Of a stretch of 64,000 nucleotides of DNA, positions 1 through 11,224 are shown piece by piece; positions within the stretch are counted from its first letter, which is position 1, and each line of letters opens with the position of its first letter. This DNA is from Thalassia testudinum. Taxonomy: Eukaryota > Streptophyta > Magnoliopsida > Alismatales > Hydrocharitaceae. The DNA lies in NCBI GenBank assembly GCA_037157565.1, contig JAZHRO010000012.1:6846501-6910500 (forward strand). Reading direction: 5' to 3'. Below the pieces are notes generated by a model. That model was not told where the DNA came from. It saw nothing but the letters and a program-made list of their open reading frames with translations, and ran no database searches. Made by a program: the position numbers and the translations under genes.

Positions 1-1230
1 GGTAATGTTATAGTGAAGATATCCATGAGAATTGGATGCATGGCCAAGAAAGACGCATTGTGTCGTGTGATAATAGAATTTATGATGTTGATATGGTAGT
101 AGAAGTGGGTAAACAACACATCCAAAGGTTTGTAGGAAATGCTAGTCTGGATGTTTCTTGTATAAACAAAAATATGGTGTTTGGTTATTTAAGGAAGTTG
201 TAGGCAATTTATTTATGAGGTGGACTGCAGTGGAGAAGGCAAAGTGCCAAAAGGTGTGCAGCAGTGAAGCGTGGGCTAACAATGAGTCTAGTGTCAACAA
301 TATGATGAATTTTCCTTTCAACAACATTGATTTGTTCATTAGTATGAGGGCAGGAGATACAATGAATAATTCCCTATTTTTGAAAGATTGCTCTAAGTGC
401 TTGGTATTCCCCACCATCGCCAGATTGAAGGGCTTTTATTTTTGTATCAAATTGACATTCCACCATATTAGAAAAAGAAATGAAGACAGAAGCAACTTCA
501 CTTTTATTCTTTAAAGGATAAATCTAATTATACTTGGAAACAATCATCAATGAATAAGACAAAATATTGAAGCTCAAATGAAGAAGTGCATGGAGCAGGT
601 CCCTAAACATCTGAAAAAACAAGTTCAAAAGGAATAGTGCTTCGAGTACATGTAGGAGATAAATGTAATTTTGATAGTTTGCCAAACATGCATGATGAGC
701 AATTATTGGAGGAAGACGAAATGAAACGAAAACCTAAGGACTTCAAGATGGAGTCCACTGTCTTGGGTTGAGTTGCCCAAGTTGATTATGCTAGAGGCGC
801 CAGGAGTCATGGTTCGTAACGAAGGCTGATGGTGGAATGGAGAGACGCTAGTGTATAAGGAAGACGGTAGATACCATTATCATTGACTCCGCGAAGAAGG
901 GTCTTGAATGTTCGACGATCGTTTATCAAGAAGCAATTATCAGTAAATTCAATGGAGCAATTATTGTCTTTGCAGAAATGATAAATAGAAATTAAGGATT
1001 TGGATGCATTAGGAGAACAAAGGACATTTGTGAGGAAAAAGGATCGAGAAGGATATTGAAACACCTTTTTATCGATGTGAGTTATTTTCATACCTTACCC
1101 ATTACCAACACGAATCACATCTGACCTGTTATATGGCTCTGCTGTAGAAAGATTCTATAGACTATTTGTGACATGATGGGAAGCACCACTATCAGTGTAC
1201 CATTGTTCATGTGGAGGGATGAAAGGAGTG
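1..1230 (-). pseudogene. Copia-A pol fragment: protease, GAG-pre-integrase, integrase
   Basis: The minus-strand translation shows the aspartic protease motif DSGASHHV near 1220-1190. It is followed by a GAG-pre-integrase-like stretch (807-1091) with LTNVLCSPNASKSLIS and FCKDNNCSIEF. Integrase similarity at 142-417 includes LLAHASLLHTFWHFAFSTA and LINKLPTTSLNNQTPYF, which are strongly conserved in Copia integrases. Between them (420-800) the frame is lost through stops and frameshifts. Gag-pol polyproteins of this kind process themselves and insert cDNA, but this copy cannot make an intact product. The C-terminal integrase, RT and RNase H lie outside the window. The plus-strand reading at 158-514 is a shadow. 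Confidence 0.82.
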
Positions 1231-1277
1231 GACTCAATGAGGTGTGCTTGAGGAGTGGGTTGATCTCGTCCTTGTAG

Positions 1278-2118
1278 TTACTTGCGATAATAGCAGTGAT
1301 ATGGACTGTGTCCAAAATTTCCACAAATAGGACATGAAGAGCGACAACTATTGGTATTGTGACCACGACTACGACTGCGAAAGGCATGGTTTGGTTGTGG
1401 TGAAGTAGCTTGGGTAGTATGGGCAGTCGGTGAAGCTTCAGTAACAGGTGCAGTATTTTGCTGAAGGCGAATCTCATGGCCCATCAAAATGCTTTGAAGT
1501 TTGGAGAATGTAACTGGAGTGGGGCGAGATGCAAAAGTTGCTACTATATCGTTGTAATCATGTCCAAGATTTTGGAAGATGATGACATTTAATTCTGTAA
1601 TGTCAATGGTTTGTCTTACAGCTGCTAATTCATTAGAGAGATATTGCTTTACAAAGAAAAGTGGAAATATTGTCGTCTCCCTTCTTAAGAGCTTGAAGTT
1701 GCATTCGTAGTTGGAGAATACATGTGTAGGGTGATGCGCCATAGGCATTGTGAAGAGCATTCCGGACGTCAAGGCTAGTGTGAAGACCAATGACAGTGCG
1801 AAGAACATCCTATGATAGGGAGGCTACAAGCCAACTGAGGACCATTTGGTCATGAGCATGCTAGGCTTGCACTGCGAAGTCAGACAGTGTCGTGGTAGAC
1901 GTTCCAGAGGGAGAAACCGACGATGATGGAGAAGTGTTAGGTGTCGGACATTTGTCAGTTCCGTCAATTAGACTAAGAAGATTATGCGTTCAAAGGAGGG
2001 GCATAAGATGAGTCTTCCATAGAAGGTAGTTAGTCGAGGATAACTTAAGAGCGAGGAAATGATGTACCCCAGACAACATTGGTGGCGTGACGACAGGATT
2101 TGAGGCTTATGAAGTCAT
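1278..2118 (-). pseudogene. Copia-A gag with CCHC zinc knuckle, broken
   Basis: The start is taken at the ATG at 2118, which is followed directly by a stop and then by a readable gag frame. The N-terminal part reads NYLLWKTHLMPLL and LLSLIDGTDKCP. The UBN2-type capsid domain has SNELAAVRQTIDITELNVI and LGHDYNDIVATFASRP. A CCHC zinc knuckle CPICGNFGHSPYHC ends near 1290. At least three in-frame stops and a possible frameshift near 1810 make it a pseudogene. Gag would form the retrotransposon particle. The retained capsid and zinc-knuckle motifs suggest moderate rather than great age. Confidence 0.85.
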
Positions 2119-2438
2119 TTTAGCAAGAGCCAATGGAGTTAGCAGGAAGGCGCTAAAGTGGACGATAGAGTTTGCAAAATTCCTGGGTTACAAATTGACG
2201 AGGAGTGCTTGGTTTGGAGTTGTCTGATGACGAAGATGATTGTTGTTCCAATACTCTTGGTGTGTAGAAAGGTTGAATATAGGGTGCAATTGCTGTCGAG
2301 ACGCACCTGGGGCACAGTTGGGAGAACCTGGGGCAGATAGAGCACTCGACAAGGAGAAGTTGACTTGATCGGTATGGAGTTGTGACCTGTAGTGTCGGAT
2401 TGAGGAATATGGAGCGTAGTGGTGGTGTGGTAGGGAGT

Positions 2439-4103
2439 TGTTTGATTGTGAAACGCGTTAAAGATTATTTCTATCGTTGTAGTGCGAATCATGTCGAAAC
2501 AAATAAATTTATAAATATTTTGCTAAATACCGAGTTGTTCGTAGGGAGGCAAAACACGATTTTCAAAGCTTTTCATACTAACTAGTCTATGCTAATGCGA
2601 ACAGAGAAATAGAAACCAGATATTCTGAGAGTCAGAATTCTATTACTACTTATAAACAGTTCTCAACCTATAAATAAAATAACTAGAACTATGCTAAAGA
2701 AGAGAGAGAAAAAGAGTAGATGAAGGTTGGCACTGCTTGTGGGATGCTTGTGCGAAGTGTGGCAGCAACACTTTAGATCCAGAGCGCTAGGAAGAAGACC
2801 GGAGAGAAGTTGCAGAGCGAGAGAGAGAGAGGCTGGAGATCTGTCTAGTGGGAGTTGCCTCTCAATTGGGGGCCCTGGGACTTTTTATAGTTTTATTGAG
2901 CGGCAAAGTAGGCATTTAAGCTCCCTAAATCGTGCAACAACTTAGGTTTGATCAGATCCGTCGATCGGGAGATCAAAGGATTAGATTGCACCTCAATCCA
3001 ACCTCTAATGCACCTTCAACACACGAGCTTCACCAAATGGCACCACGTGGCGCATTCGTAGCCGCTGGATCCGATCCACCATACTTGCTTGCGCTCTTCG
3101 TGCTCCTCGCACACCTCGCTTCATTTGATTTTAACGCCTTTGAGTTTCAAACTACACGTGCTCGCGTGTATTCGATTTCAGCTGTTTGATCTCACGATCG
3201 AACGACTTAAAGTCATCGTGCCACTGCCTTTGTCTCCGCATGCAACCGAGTGTTTAGTTTGTGCGTGCATTTGCACGTTCGTTGAATCGCCTCATACAAC
3301 GTCCATCCGTGCGCCGCACGGCTGCCTCCGCGCCACTTGATCGCCATTGCACGACCCTATTTCATTCAAGCGCACCGCCTCCTTTGATTTCGCGCTTCGC
3401 ATGGCTTGATCCCAAGCCTTACGCTTGCGTGTAAGGGCGCAAACCACTGTGTTGTGCTGCCTTTTGTGTTGCATTTAGGTTTTAGGCACGGCCGTTCTCA
3501 GCCGTTGGATGAAGATCCAACAACTGAGATGTTTTCTCAATTGATGTAAGCGCGATGGAAGGGTGACGTGGCCTATCATCCAACGGCCCTTGTTTCTCCT
3601 TCAATGATTTGGGGCGCAGCGAGGGGCTGCTGGGATGGTGCCACGTGACACTATCTTAGCCGTTCATCTTCCCACCTTTGTAGTTGGTGCTACAGAGCAC
3701 CGATCGGATTGATTTTTGTGCCGTTGGACTGCGATCGTTGATCTGGATCCATCCGCGCGGTCGGATTTGACAGTTGAGGTTTGGATATCTGCTATCTTGC
3801 TCCTTAGCCTTTGTTCTTCTATGAGTTGTATGTGATGCTACGGATGTCTGATCAAGATGATTTCAGAAGTGTTGGACTCCCGTCGTCCTGATCAGATCCG
3901 CACGGTCTAATCTATCATTTGCGGCCCCGAATCATTTATAATAAATATCGCCTCTCTTTTAGAGCATAAAATGGCAATATTATCTATAAAGCTCCAAACT
4001 AACTACCATGCAAATTATGATATTTATGCATGCATTGTTCCTAAGTTATGCTATAATTTAACTTAATTTAGGTAGATTAGGTCGTATGATTACTGTGCAA
4101 TCA
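2439..4103 (-). repeat. Copia-A 5' LTR
   Basis: The left boundary TGTTTG at 2439 aligns with TGTTGG at 58631, the start of the related solo LTR. The right end is placed near 4103 by alignment, uncertain by about 50 bp. Conserved blocks include a CGTAGT(T)GCG motif near the left end, repeated GTTGGAT...GATCCAAC inverted words (around 3510), a CCACGTG-type word (3043, 3642) and a shared GATGCTACGGA/GATGCTACGAA stretch (3834 versus 62871). A minus-strand TATA (CTATAAAAAG) sits near 2880. No standard tRNA-Met primer site was recognised at the inner border, which is a weak point. Confidence 0.6.
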
Positions 4104-4952
4104 GGAGCTCTTATAATCCTGGTGGCGGATTATAGATTTCTGTTGGGATGATTGTTGGGTAAAAGAATGGAGTTCTCTATTGAGTAGAGGGAAGTCGGGG
4201 GTGTGTGTGGCATTGTTGATGAGATGAAGGTGAGGCAGCCGGAGTTGTTGAAATAAATTTGAGAAGATTGACCACCAGTAGTGGCTGGGAGAGGGTAACG
4301 GTGATGAGAGGGGTCGATGTAGTGCGTGGGATGACAGCGATGATATTCATAGTCGGTGTTGAAGTCTGGAGGAAGCTAGGAAGGTTGGCAATTGGGGAGG
4401 CGAGGGTAGCAAGGGCGGTGGTTGATGGTGGTGGTGGAAAAGGGAGCGACAAGAAGGTGGTGATTGGCAGTGGTTGCAAGGGGATGGCCGGTAGTGGTGT
4501 GGTAGGCATCGGGGAAGGGGAGGGTTTGGTTGGGCAGGTAGTTGGGTGAGGGTAGAAACAGGTTACCGAGTATCAGGTGTAGGGGTGTATTTAATAGTTG
4601 GGTAGGGTCTTGTGTGGTGGGGGGAGGGATAGAGTTGGGGAAAGGGGTGTGGCTGTTGGGAGGGGTGAGGCGATAGGGGTGGAGTTGGATTGGTGAGGAG
4701 GGGAGATCGGCAATGAAGGGTGGTGCCAATCGTCGTCGAACGGAGGACGAGGTGCGCGGTTGGGTAGCACACGTGAGTTGGCGGCGACGTGACGAGGGCA
4801 CAGCCGTCGAGTCGAGGCAACGAGGCCAACGTGGGAATAAAAGCTAAGACGACAAGCGGCGGGGCGAGAGGTGACAGCAGCACAAGGGCCGGTAGTGGTG
4901 GGGAAGTGAAATCGAGTAGATAAGGTACGTCGGAGATAGGCTCTAGATACCA
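4104..4952 (-). other. Copia-B leader and low-complexity gag-like region
   Basis: On the minus strand this region follows the Copia-B LTR and PBS. It encodes overlapping Pro/Thr/Ser-rich frames (for example 4177-4509 and 4376-4801), with no recognisable capsid or zinc-knuckle motif. Composition is strongly strand-biased, G-rich on the plus strand and C-rich on the minus. Because several frames are open at once, the openness is probably a composition effect. It is interpreted as the leader and the beginning of an element whose remainder was displaced by Copia-A. Confidence 0.45.
4934..4951 (-). other. Copia-B primer binding site (tRNA-Met type)
   Basis: The minus strand reads ATGGTATCTAGAGCC directly inside the LTR boundary. 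This resembles the TGGTATCAGAGC site complementary to initiator tRNA-Met used by most plant Copia elements. Confidence 0.75.
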
Positions 4953-5161
4953 TGTTAGATGGGATTTCGACTCACCAAAAAGGGTGGTCGATGGTTGTAT
5001 TTATAGATGAATGTGCAAACATTTGGTTACATGTTTGTTCCAAGATTTTGGTTACAAGTTATCTCAAAAATCTTGGATTAATTACAACAATATAGAGATA
5101 ATATTGACAATGTTTTACTAGGTTTTCTATTCAACCGACTTCTTTCAGATTTTATCTAACA
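4953..5161 (-). repeat. Copia-B 5' LTR (209 bp)
   Basis: It begins TGTTAGAT and ends ATCTAACA, a perfect 8 bp terminal inverted repeat with TG...CA ends. A tRNA-Met-type PBS is adjacent on its left, giving minus orientation. A minus-strand TATA-like word (TATAAATAC) lies near 5000. No second copy was found, so the element is incomplete in this window. Confidence 0.8.
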
Positions 5162-7680
5162 CCAAACACTAGACTCACATTGCAACTCAAGCCAAATTAT
5201 CCAACTTGTACATGCTCCAAGTCTTCCAACTCAAATAGACTCAACACTTAGCATCTTGCTATTCATCAGTTTGAGCATTATCTTCATTCTCAAGCAATGG
5301 ATGTTTCAAGTAGATAAACAAGATTGAGCGTACTTCTACACGTGCTTGACCATGGTCAAAGCAGATCCACAACATTCCAAATTCATGACCAATGATTGCC
5401 ACAATACAATTTGAATGTGTGCATCAATAAATGCCAACATGTTACAAAGAGGATCGTTACATGGCCAAACAAGATAAAGGTGACTATACTACATTAATTT
5501 AAATGGGCTAATGGCTCTTGATTAGGAACTTCAATTACACATTGCTAGCATGGAGGACAAACACAAGGGAAAGGAAATAAGTTGAGGACAAAAGCACACC
5601 TATTCTTATTTAACCCTATGAACCTTGTGTAAATGGCTCCGCAACTGCAAGATTGTATTTGAAATTTATAGCATATAGAGAACTCCCTCTCTCTCTCTTT
5701 TTAAGGTACAGCTTGATTAAATCCTAAATTTGATGAATTATTGATTTCTTTGACGGTTTGTTTGCTTATCTATTTCCATAAAAAATCCACCTAAATTTGA
5801 TGAAGGCTTTCATCCAATCTGAATATAAAAAATGACATCCTTTATTTGGTGCCTTCTTTTTGGGGATATTTGAAGCTAATATTGCAATATCAGGTGTTTT
5901 TTCTTCCTAAAATTACCAGTAGTCCTCTAGTTGTGCGAAAAGTTATTAGAAACATTGCCAATAACTTTGCCTAGACTAAAGCATGCTGTGTCTCCGGCCA
6001 ATTGAAGAGGCCACAACTCGATAGGTTCATCATTATTCAAGGCCTTCATATCAACATCACTATAAAGGGCAAAATAGAACACCCCCCAATATGAGGAAGG
6101 ATATAAGTTAGATGTCATGACTCATGAGAGCCAGGAATCTGACTTATCACCTTGAATTTCTCTCAACATGACCCGTATAGACATCTTGACAATATATTTT
6201 TTCTAGAATATCGACAATATATCTTCACTATTGGTGGGTGTCAACCGCTATGCTTGAATATCAGGGATATCAATGCAAAGTATACCATAAAATAAGACAA
6301 TATGGGGCGGTATGTCCTAAAGATCACCATGCCCATCGCATTATTCTTAGGTCTAAAGGTTTCTTGGCTTTGGTTTGCAATATTTGAGCATCTTCTCGAG
6401 TACCTAGCCCTTTCCCTCTAATTTCTTCCTACTCTTCATTTTCTTGATGATTTGAGATTCTATTCTCCTTTCCTCCATCTTTATACTTTTATGTGAGAAT
6501 TGTTTTAGCTCACAATCACTAATCAACTCATGCCAGTAAGTGTGAATTATGCTCAACTCATGTTTACTTATGCTTAACTCATGTTTATGCTTATGCTTAC
6601 CATATTAATTAGCGATACATGTGATCAGCCCATGCTTATGTTTTTTTGGGGGGCATACAACCACTAATCAATCTATACCTTGTGTGTAAATTATGCTTAT
6701 GCTTGCCTCATGTTTGATTTTGTATTCTAATTTCCTCATGTTTTATCTATTTATTTCCATGTATCATATCATAAATTGCACACTACAGAACACGCTTAAT
6801 TCATGATCTAGTTTAGTCTTTCTTACTAATAAACTCTACTACTGGTGCTCCTAGCACTCTAAGACCATTAAAGAAAAGTTTGTCAACATTTGGCTATCTT
6901 CCTTTTATGGTGAATTTTCATGTTTACTTATTCTAATGTCTTTGATTTTTCGTTTTGGATGTCATGGCTTATGAACTTATCTATGGCATATTTCTATTTT
7001 CGTTGTTCAAAATTTAATCATAATTTTGTACATTATCACTAAAATCATATTTTCATAAAGTTGGTGACATTTTTGCTATTTTGAACCAATTCCAAGATAT
7101 TAGCTATATAATGGTGATATGTCAGTCACATGTCCTCCTTTAACTTGTCATCTCGTCAATATCAGCATCTGAATCCTTGATTCTACCAACTCCATAACTT
7201 TACACTTCCTAAATTTTATCGTAGGTTAAATGTGAACACCCATCACACAGCCTTAAAAATTTAATACATGCTTGGAAGAGTAGTTGTACACAATCAGTTA
7301 GTGTCCATAGCATTGAATAAATACCGAGCTTTATAATTAAGCCTTAACAGACCTTAAGCAGCATATGTAGAGTCAATTAACACTCTTTGCATGCACTTCA
7401 AGGGTGATGCTCTTTATTTACCTAGTAGCCTTGCACATTGTTGTTAACATAGTTTGGCCGTAAAAAGATGCTTGGGTTTAGTATACCTTATGTTGTATCT
7501 TATAGACATATTAGGGGGTATAATCCCAATATCCAACCTGAAAAATAAAAACATTGGAATTTTCCATTGCAACATGAAAGCTCTAACCCTGCTTCTAGGC
7601 CTATTCGATTTTTGAGTTAATAGATCAACTCCTACACCAAGTTCTGACTATGCTTAATAGGTGACGACACCTTCTGAAAT
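5162..7680. other. Intergenic, decayed, no gene recognised
   Basis: This is AT-rich sequence without a convincing frame. Irregular short repeats of CTCATGTTTA/TATGCTTA occur at about 6530-6740. It probably includes the decayed upstream part of the Gypsy pol seen from 7740 on, but I could not recognise RT motifs. Confidence 0.5.
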
Positions 7681-7739
7681 GGTTGATGAAGTTCCAATTT
7701 GAGATCAACTTTTTAAAGATCGTTCATCCAAGGACAAAT

Positions 7740-8230
7740 TTTAAACTACTCCAGGTTTAGACATCTTGGTAGAACCTTGGAGACGTTATATGGATAGATC
7801 CTCAACAAAGAATGGATCTGGATATAGAATTGTTATTAACAAACCTAATAATTACATGAGCATGACTGCCTACAAATTTTGCACCAACTCTATTAACATT
7901 GTCAATGAGTATAAGGCACTTCTTATTGAGTTTAGACATATCAGATTGATTTCAAGTACTCCATGAATACAACAATTCCAAGATTGATATAAATCACTAT
8001 TCTAGTTATTACAAAATTCATGATAAATTGCTTCCATTGTCATATGTTTTCCCTCTTAGGCTAATAAATGTTGAAGATTCTAAGGTGAAAGAATGTCAAA
8101 GCAAATGCCTTAGATGAACTTGTCTCAACCTTCCTCTAAGACGAAGAGATGAAGTTCTTTGTTGGATGTCTAGATGAACCAGGCATCGGCAACATCTAAG
8201 TGGCAAAATTGTTCCCAATGGATAGCTAGA
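7740..8230 (+). pseudogene. Gypsy-type RNase H fragment, decayed
   Basis: The plus-strand frame from 7766 contains DRSSTKNGSGYRIVI followed by NEYKALLIEF. These match the D-G-(S/A)-x-N-G-x-G...EYKAL pattern of Ty3-Gypsy RNase H. Further along (after a frame change) are YYKIHDKLLPL and KANALDELVSTFL, as in the connection to integrase. The first catalytic D-G is present as D-R, and several stops occur, so it is inactive. The matching integrase is found about 1.6 kb downstream (9870-10450), so the two parts were probably separated by a later insertion. Confidence 0.72.
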
Positions 8231-8239
8231 TAATATACT

Positions 8240-9860
8240 TCATTATGCTATGTGAGGTTCAATCCAACTCTTAATCATTTAGAAAGGTTGCAAAGTTTAT
8301 TGAACGGATCGAAACACGATTTGAAAGGATGTGATCTTTATGTCATTGCAATGCATAACGAAAGTTCAACTTTTAAAGATTTTTATCGGCTTGTGTAGTG
8401 GCATGTCGAGTCAATTCACGAGGAGGCAAGGTATTGATTCGAAAATTCAATGTTTAATGCCTTGTTTTTTTCTTGATATTTTGGTTTTGTGGTTTTTTTT
8501 TTCTTTTTTCAATCAGAAAATAAAATGCATATCAAATCTTTTTGGTCAAGAGAAAGAATATCAACTACTTTCAACCAACTAACAAACTAAAGGATACGAA
8601 GATGACTCAACAATTGAACTCGCAACCACCACGGTGAGTGACTTGTAATCAATTACCAGGAAAATTCACACACCCAACAAAATCAAAGATGGAATAGAAA
8701 TGTAACTTTCATTGCCATGGTACTCCCAGGTCAACAAAAAGATGCTTAATCTAGAAAATTTACAAAAGTAAAAGACTACTAACTATCAAAAACATGTAAG
8801 AAACCAAAGAAGAAAAAAGCTTATGAAAGGAGATGCTCGATGATAATGTAGATGATGATGGTCCTCCTCTCCTCAGCGTAGAACTAAGCTTTCTCCAAGA
8901 GGGTGACGTGCTCCTCCCTACTCTTCCTTGGTGTGGAAGAACTTCATCCCAATTGCCTCCAAGATGGTAGCGTGGATGATGATGGTTGAATAAAATGGCG
9001 GGGAATTGGCAATTGAAGGATGGTGAAGTGACTCCTTCTCAATGCCTAAAATTTGAACTTAGGTAGTCCTTAGGCCCTCCCTTTCTCCCTTAGTGCTCAA
9101 GAGATGGGATTGCCAAAGATGGTTTGGAATGGTGGAATGGATGGCCTTATATAGAGGTGGAGAGGGGTAAAAAGGGGAGGGAAGGGTGTGACAACAATTA
9201 TTATTATAGTTAGATGTGTTGAGATTAATGATGAGGTTTTGGAAATGGGTTGGGTGGCTGTTAATTGGTGGAAGGATCTAGGTGTGGTGAAATGTGCATT
9301 CATAATAAGGGTGGCTTTGTTGAAATTGGGGAGAGGGACTTAAATATGCCATGGGGGATGTGCAAATGTGGCTTTAGGTGGAGTAGAGCTGGAGCTTAAT
9401 AAATGAAGTGGAAGAGCTCATTTATTACTGATGCAGGATAGTTTGCTTTTGCTTTGTTGAGTTGGAGCATGGGGTTTGTGAAGCTCCTAAGTTCAAATCT
9501 CCAGCTCAATTTCTTCAATTCTTTCTTTCTTCCTGTTTCTTTTTCTCAACCTTCAATCCTGTATCACATAAATTATGCAAAATTGGATGCATACCTATCT
9601 AAAATACAAAACATGCTAAATGTATGTTGTATGATCATGCTTCTAACCTAATTGTCTTAGAAACTTAGCAAAGTATATTCATGGACAATAGAAAAAGTGG
9701 TTTGATCACTTACCATCCTCAACAACAAATAGTACAAGAAGAGTGTACGTATCTCTTCCATTATGATTCTTGACCAAGGAAGGAGCTACCACTATACTTT
9801 GTTATTATGGCACACATGAAGGCATTTGAACCACCATAACCAATTTGTTATCCCCTCGAT
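8240..9860. other. Sequence separating Gypsy RNase H from integrase; origin unclear
   Basis: Gypsy elements normally have only a few hundred bases between RNase H and the integrase zinc domain, so much of this is likely an insertion. It contains a minus-strand TATA (CTATATAAGGCC near 9150) and GC-richer sequence at 8830-9300, which looks LTR-like. No TG...CA pair with target duplication was found. A tRNA-like box B word (AGTTCAAATCT) lies near 9490. Confidence 0.4.
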
Positions 9861-9869
9861 GCTTCTTAC

Positions 9870-10450
9870 CCACCTTGAACAAGGACATGGTTGCCTTTGT
9901 GAGATAATGCAATAACTATCAAAAGTACAACACAATCAAGAGGCTACCTTCTATCAAGTTGGCTTCAGTGGTCTCTCTATTCCTTCATTCAATGGGAGTT
10001 TTACGTCATTGGCAAGTTCACGAAGGCAACAAATAGCCAAAGGTATTGTATAGTGATTCTTTAGAAATTGTGTTCATGCTGAGGCTCTTCCCTACATTAC
10101 CATTACAAAGATGATTATCCTCATTAAAGAGCTTGATTTGTGGACATGGGGTTTCACATGTAGTAATCTAAGATAGTTACGCCAATTTAACCCTTAGCAT
10201 TTTATGAAAGCCTACAAAATTTGGACATACTTCATTTCATCTCAATTTCAAGTCTTCAAAGCAATGTTAAGTGCAACAAATTTACTAAATCATTACCGTT
10301 GATACAAGAAGAAACACAGTTGGGCCAAAGGAGGGTAGGTAATTGAGTTATCATTCATCCTACAATCTTACTGATCAAAATGCCTTATTCTTTTCCTTAG
10401 GAGTTCAAGTTGTTTGTGCTGTTGAAGGACTCCATAGAGAATTATGTACC
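9870..10450 (+). pseudogene. Gypsy-type integrase fragment, decayed
   Basis: The plus-strand translation, with frame changes, gives a zinc-domain remnant CNNYQKYNTIKRLPS and then IQWEFYVIGKFTKATN. The next frame gives HAEALPYITITKMII. These correspond to the C-x2-C tail and the catalytic core of Ty3-Gypsy integrases. Later KKKHSWAKGG and ELSFILQSY resemble the region after the last catalytic Glu. Many stops make it non-functional. It is in the same orientation as the RNase H at 7740 and probably belongs to the same element. Confidence 0.65.
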
Positions 10451-10958
10451 TTTTAAAGTTGCATCCATAATGTGATGGCAACTCATATTGTCCGGTGGCA
10501 TCCAATTTAATTAGATCTTCATGAATCACCTCGAGAATGGTAAAAATTGCATTATCTTGCATGATCAAACATAGTTGAATTCGGTCGATCCAATCCATTT
10601 ACATCATCCAAAGCATGCTAAAACCTTAGTCTAAAGTTCTGTCTCTTCAATTGACATCTGACTACATTCAATAATATCCGAAACGATTAGTGTTTTTTAA
10701 TCAATACAATCGATGCACCCTCCTCTATTGCATGTCTTTCCTCCTAATTGCATGTGCTCCCTCATACATTACCTACGTCTACTCCACACTACATAGATCT
10801 CTAGTAGCAACTGTCATACTACTATCCCATGTTTCTTGACCCTGGTGACTGAACATCAACCTCCTACCTCATTGCATTGTGGTCTTTATTTGTAGCACGT
10901 TGACCTATTTTAGTACCAATTGTTGGGGATGGAGGGAGGCATGCAAAAATCATGATAT
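10451..10958. other. No gene recognised
   Basis: The minus-strand frame at 10368-10598 overlaps the Gypsy integrase remnant and matches nothing I know. The rest is AT-rich flank of the following LTR element. Confidence 0.4.
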
Positions 10959-11209
10959 GCGTTGGAGAATGTGTAGTTGGGTTGGTACCACATAATGAGA
11001 TATGGAATGTTGGAGTGTATGGTAGCCTATAAATAGGCATGTACCCCCTACTTGTTTCTTTGAGAAGAATACAGAGAATCAACCTTATCAGGAGCCTTCT
11101 CGTGGTTTTCTTCCCACTCTTCGTGAGTGAGGTTTCCATGTAAACCCAAGTGTTTTTCATTGCTTTATGTTTTGATATTTTTTATGCTTTCGTTTATTTA
11201 TATTATTCA
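10959..11209 (+). repeat. 5' LTR of the non-autonomous element
   Basis: It shares GTTGG(A)AAATGTGTRGTTGG-like sequence, TAGTACCACAT/TGGTACCACAT, CCTATAAATA (a TATA box near 11028) and CACTTGTTTCTTTGAGAA with 13123-13285. It carries about 60 bp (near 11090-11150) that the 3' LTR lacks. It ends ...TTCA just before the PBS. Confidence 0.75.
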
Positions 11210-11212
11210 ACT

Positions 11213-11224
11213 TGGTATTAGAGC
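11213..11224 (+). other. Primer binding site (tRNA-Met type)
   Basis: TGGTATTAGAGC lies 3 bp inside the 5' LTR and differs from the standard TGGTATCAGAGC at one base. Confidence 0.85.

Larger units (their letters stand above)
1..4103 (-). mobile_element. Copia-A LTR retrotransposon, 5' part, truncated by window edge
   Basis: Reading leftwards on the minus strand, the order is LTR (about 4103-2439), gag (2118-1278), protease (about 1220), GAG-pre-integrase (1091-807) and integrase (417-1). This is Ty1-Copia order. RT, RNase H and the 3' LTR would lie left of base 1. All reading frames are broken by stops and frameshifts, so it is a decayed copy. Its right side abuts the leader of a second Copia (Copia-B), suggesting Copia-A inserted into Copia-B. 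An LTR of the same family occurs as a solo LTR at 58631-63100. Confidence 0.8.

Noticed and set aside
4177..4953. Overlapping minus-strand Pro/Thr/Ser-rich frames considered as an extensin-like gene
   Set aside because: Several frames are open together, there is no signal peptide or Ser-Pro4 repeat, and the region follows a retrotransposon LTR and PBS.
10368..10598. 76-codon minus-strand frame
   Set aside because: It lies opposite a plus-strand Gypsy integrase remnant and matches no family I recognise.
10921..10926. TGTTGG at 10921 as the start of the non-autonomous 5' LTR
   Set aside because: The 3' LTR aligns from about 10959, so the first TGTTGG is probably outside or part of a small duplication.
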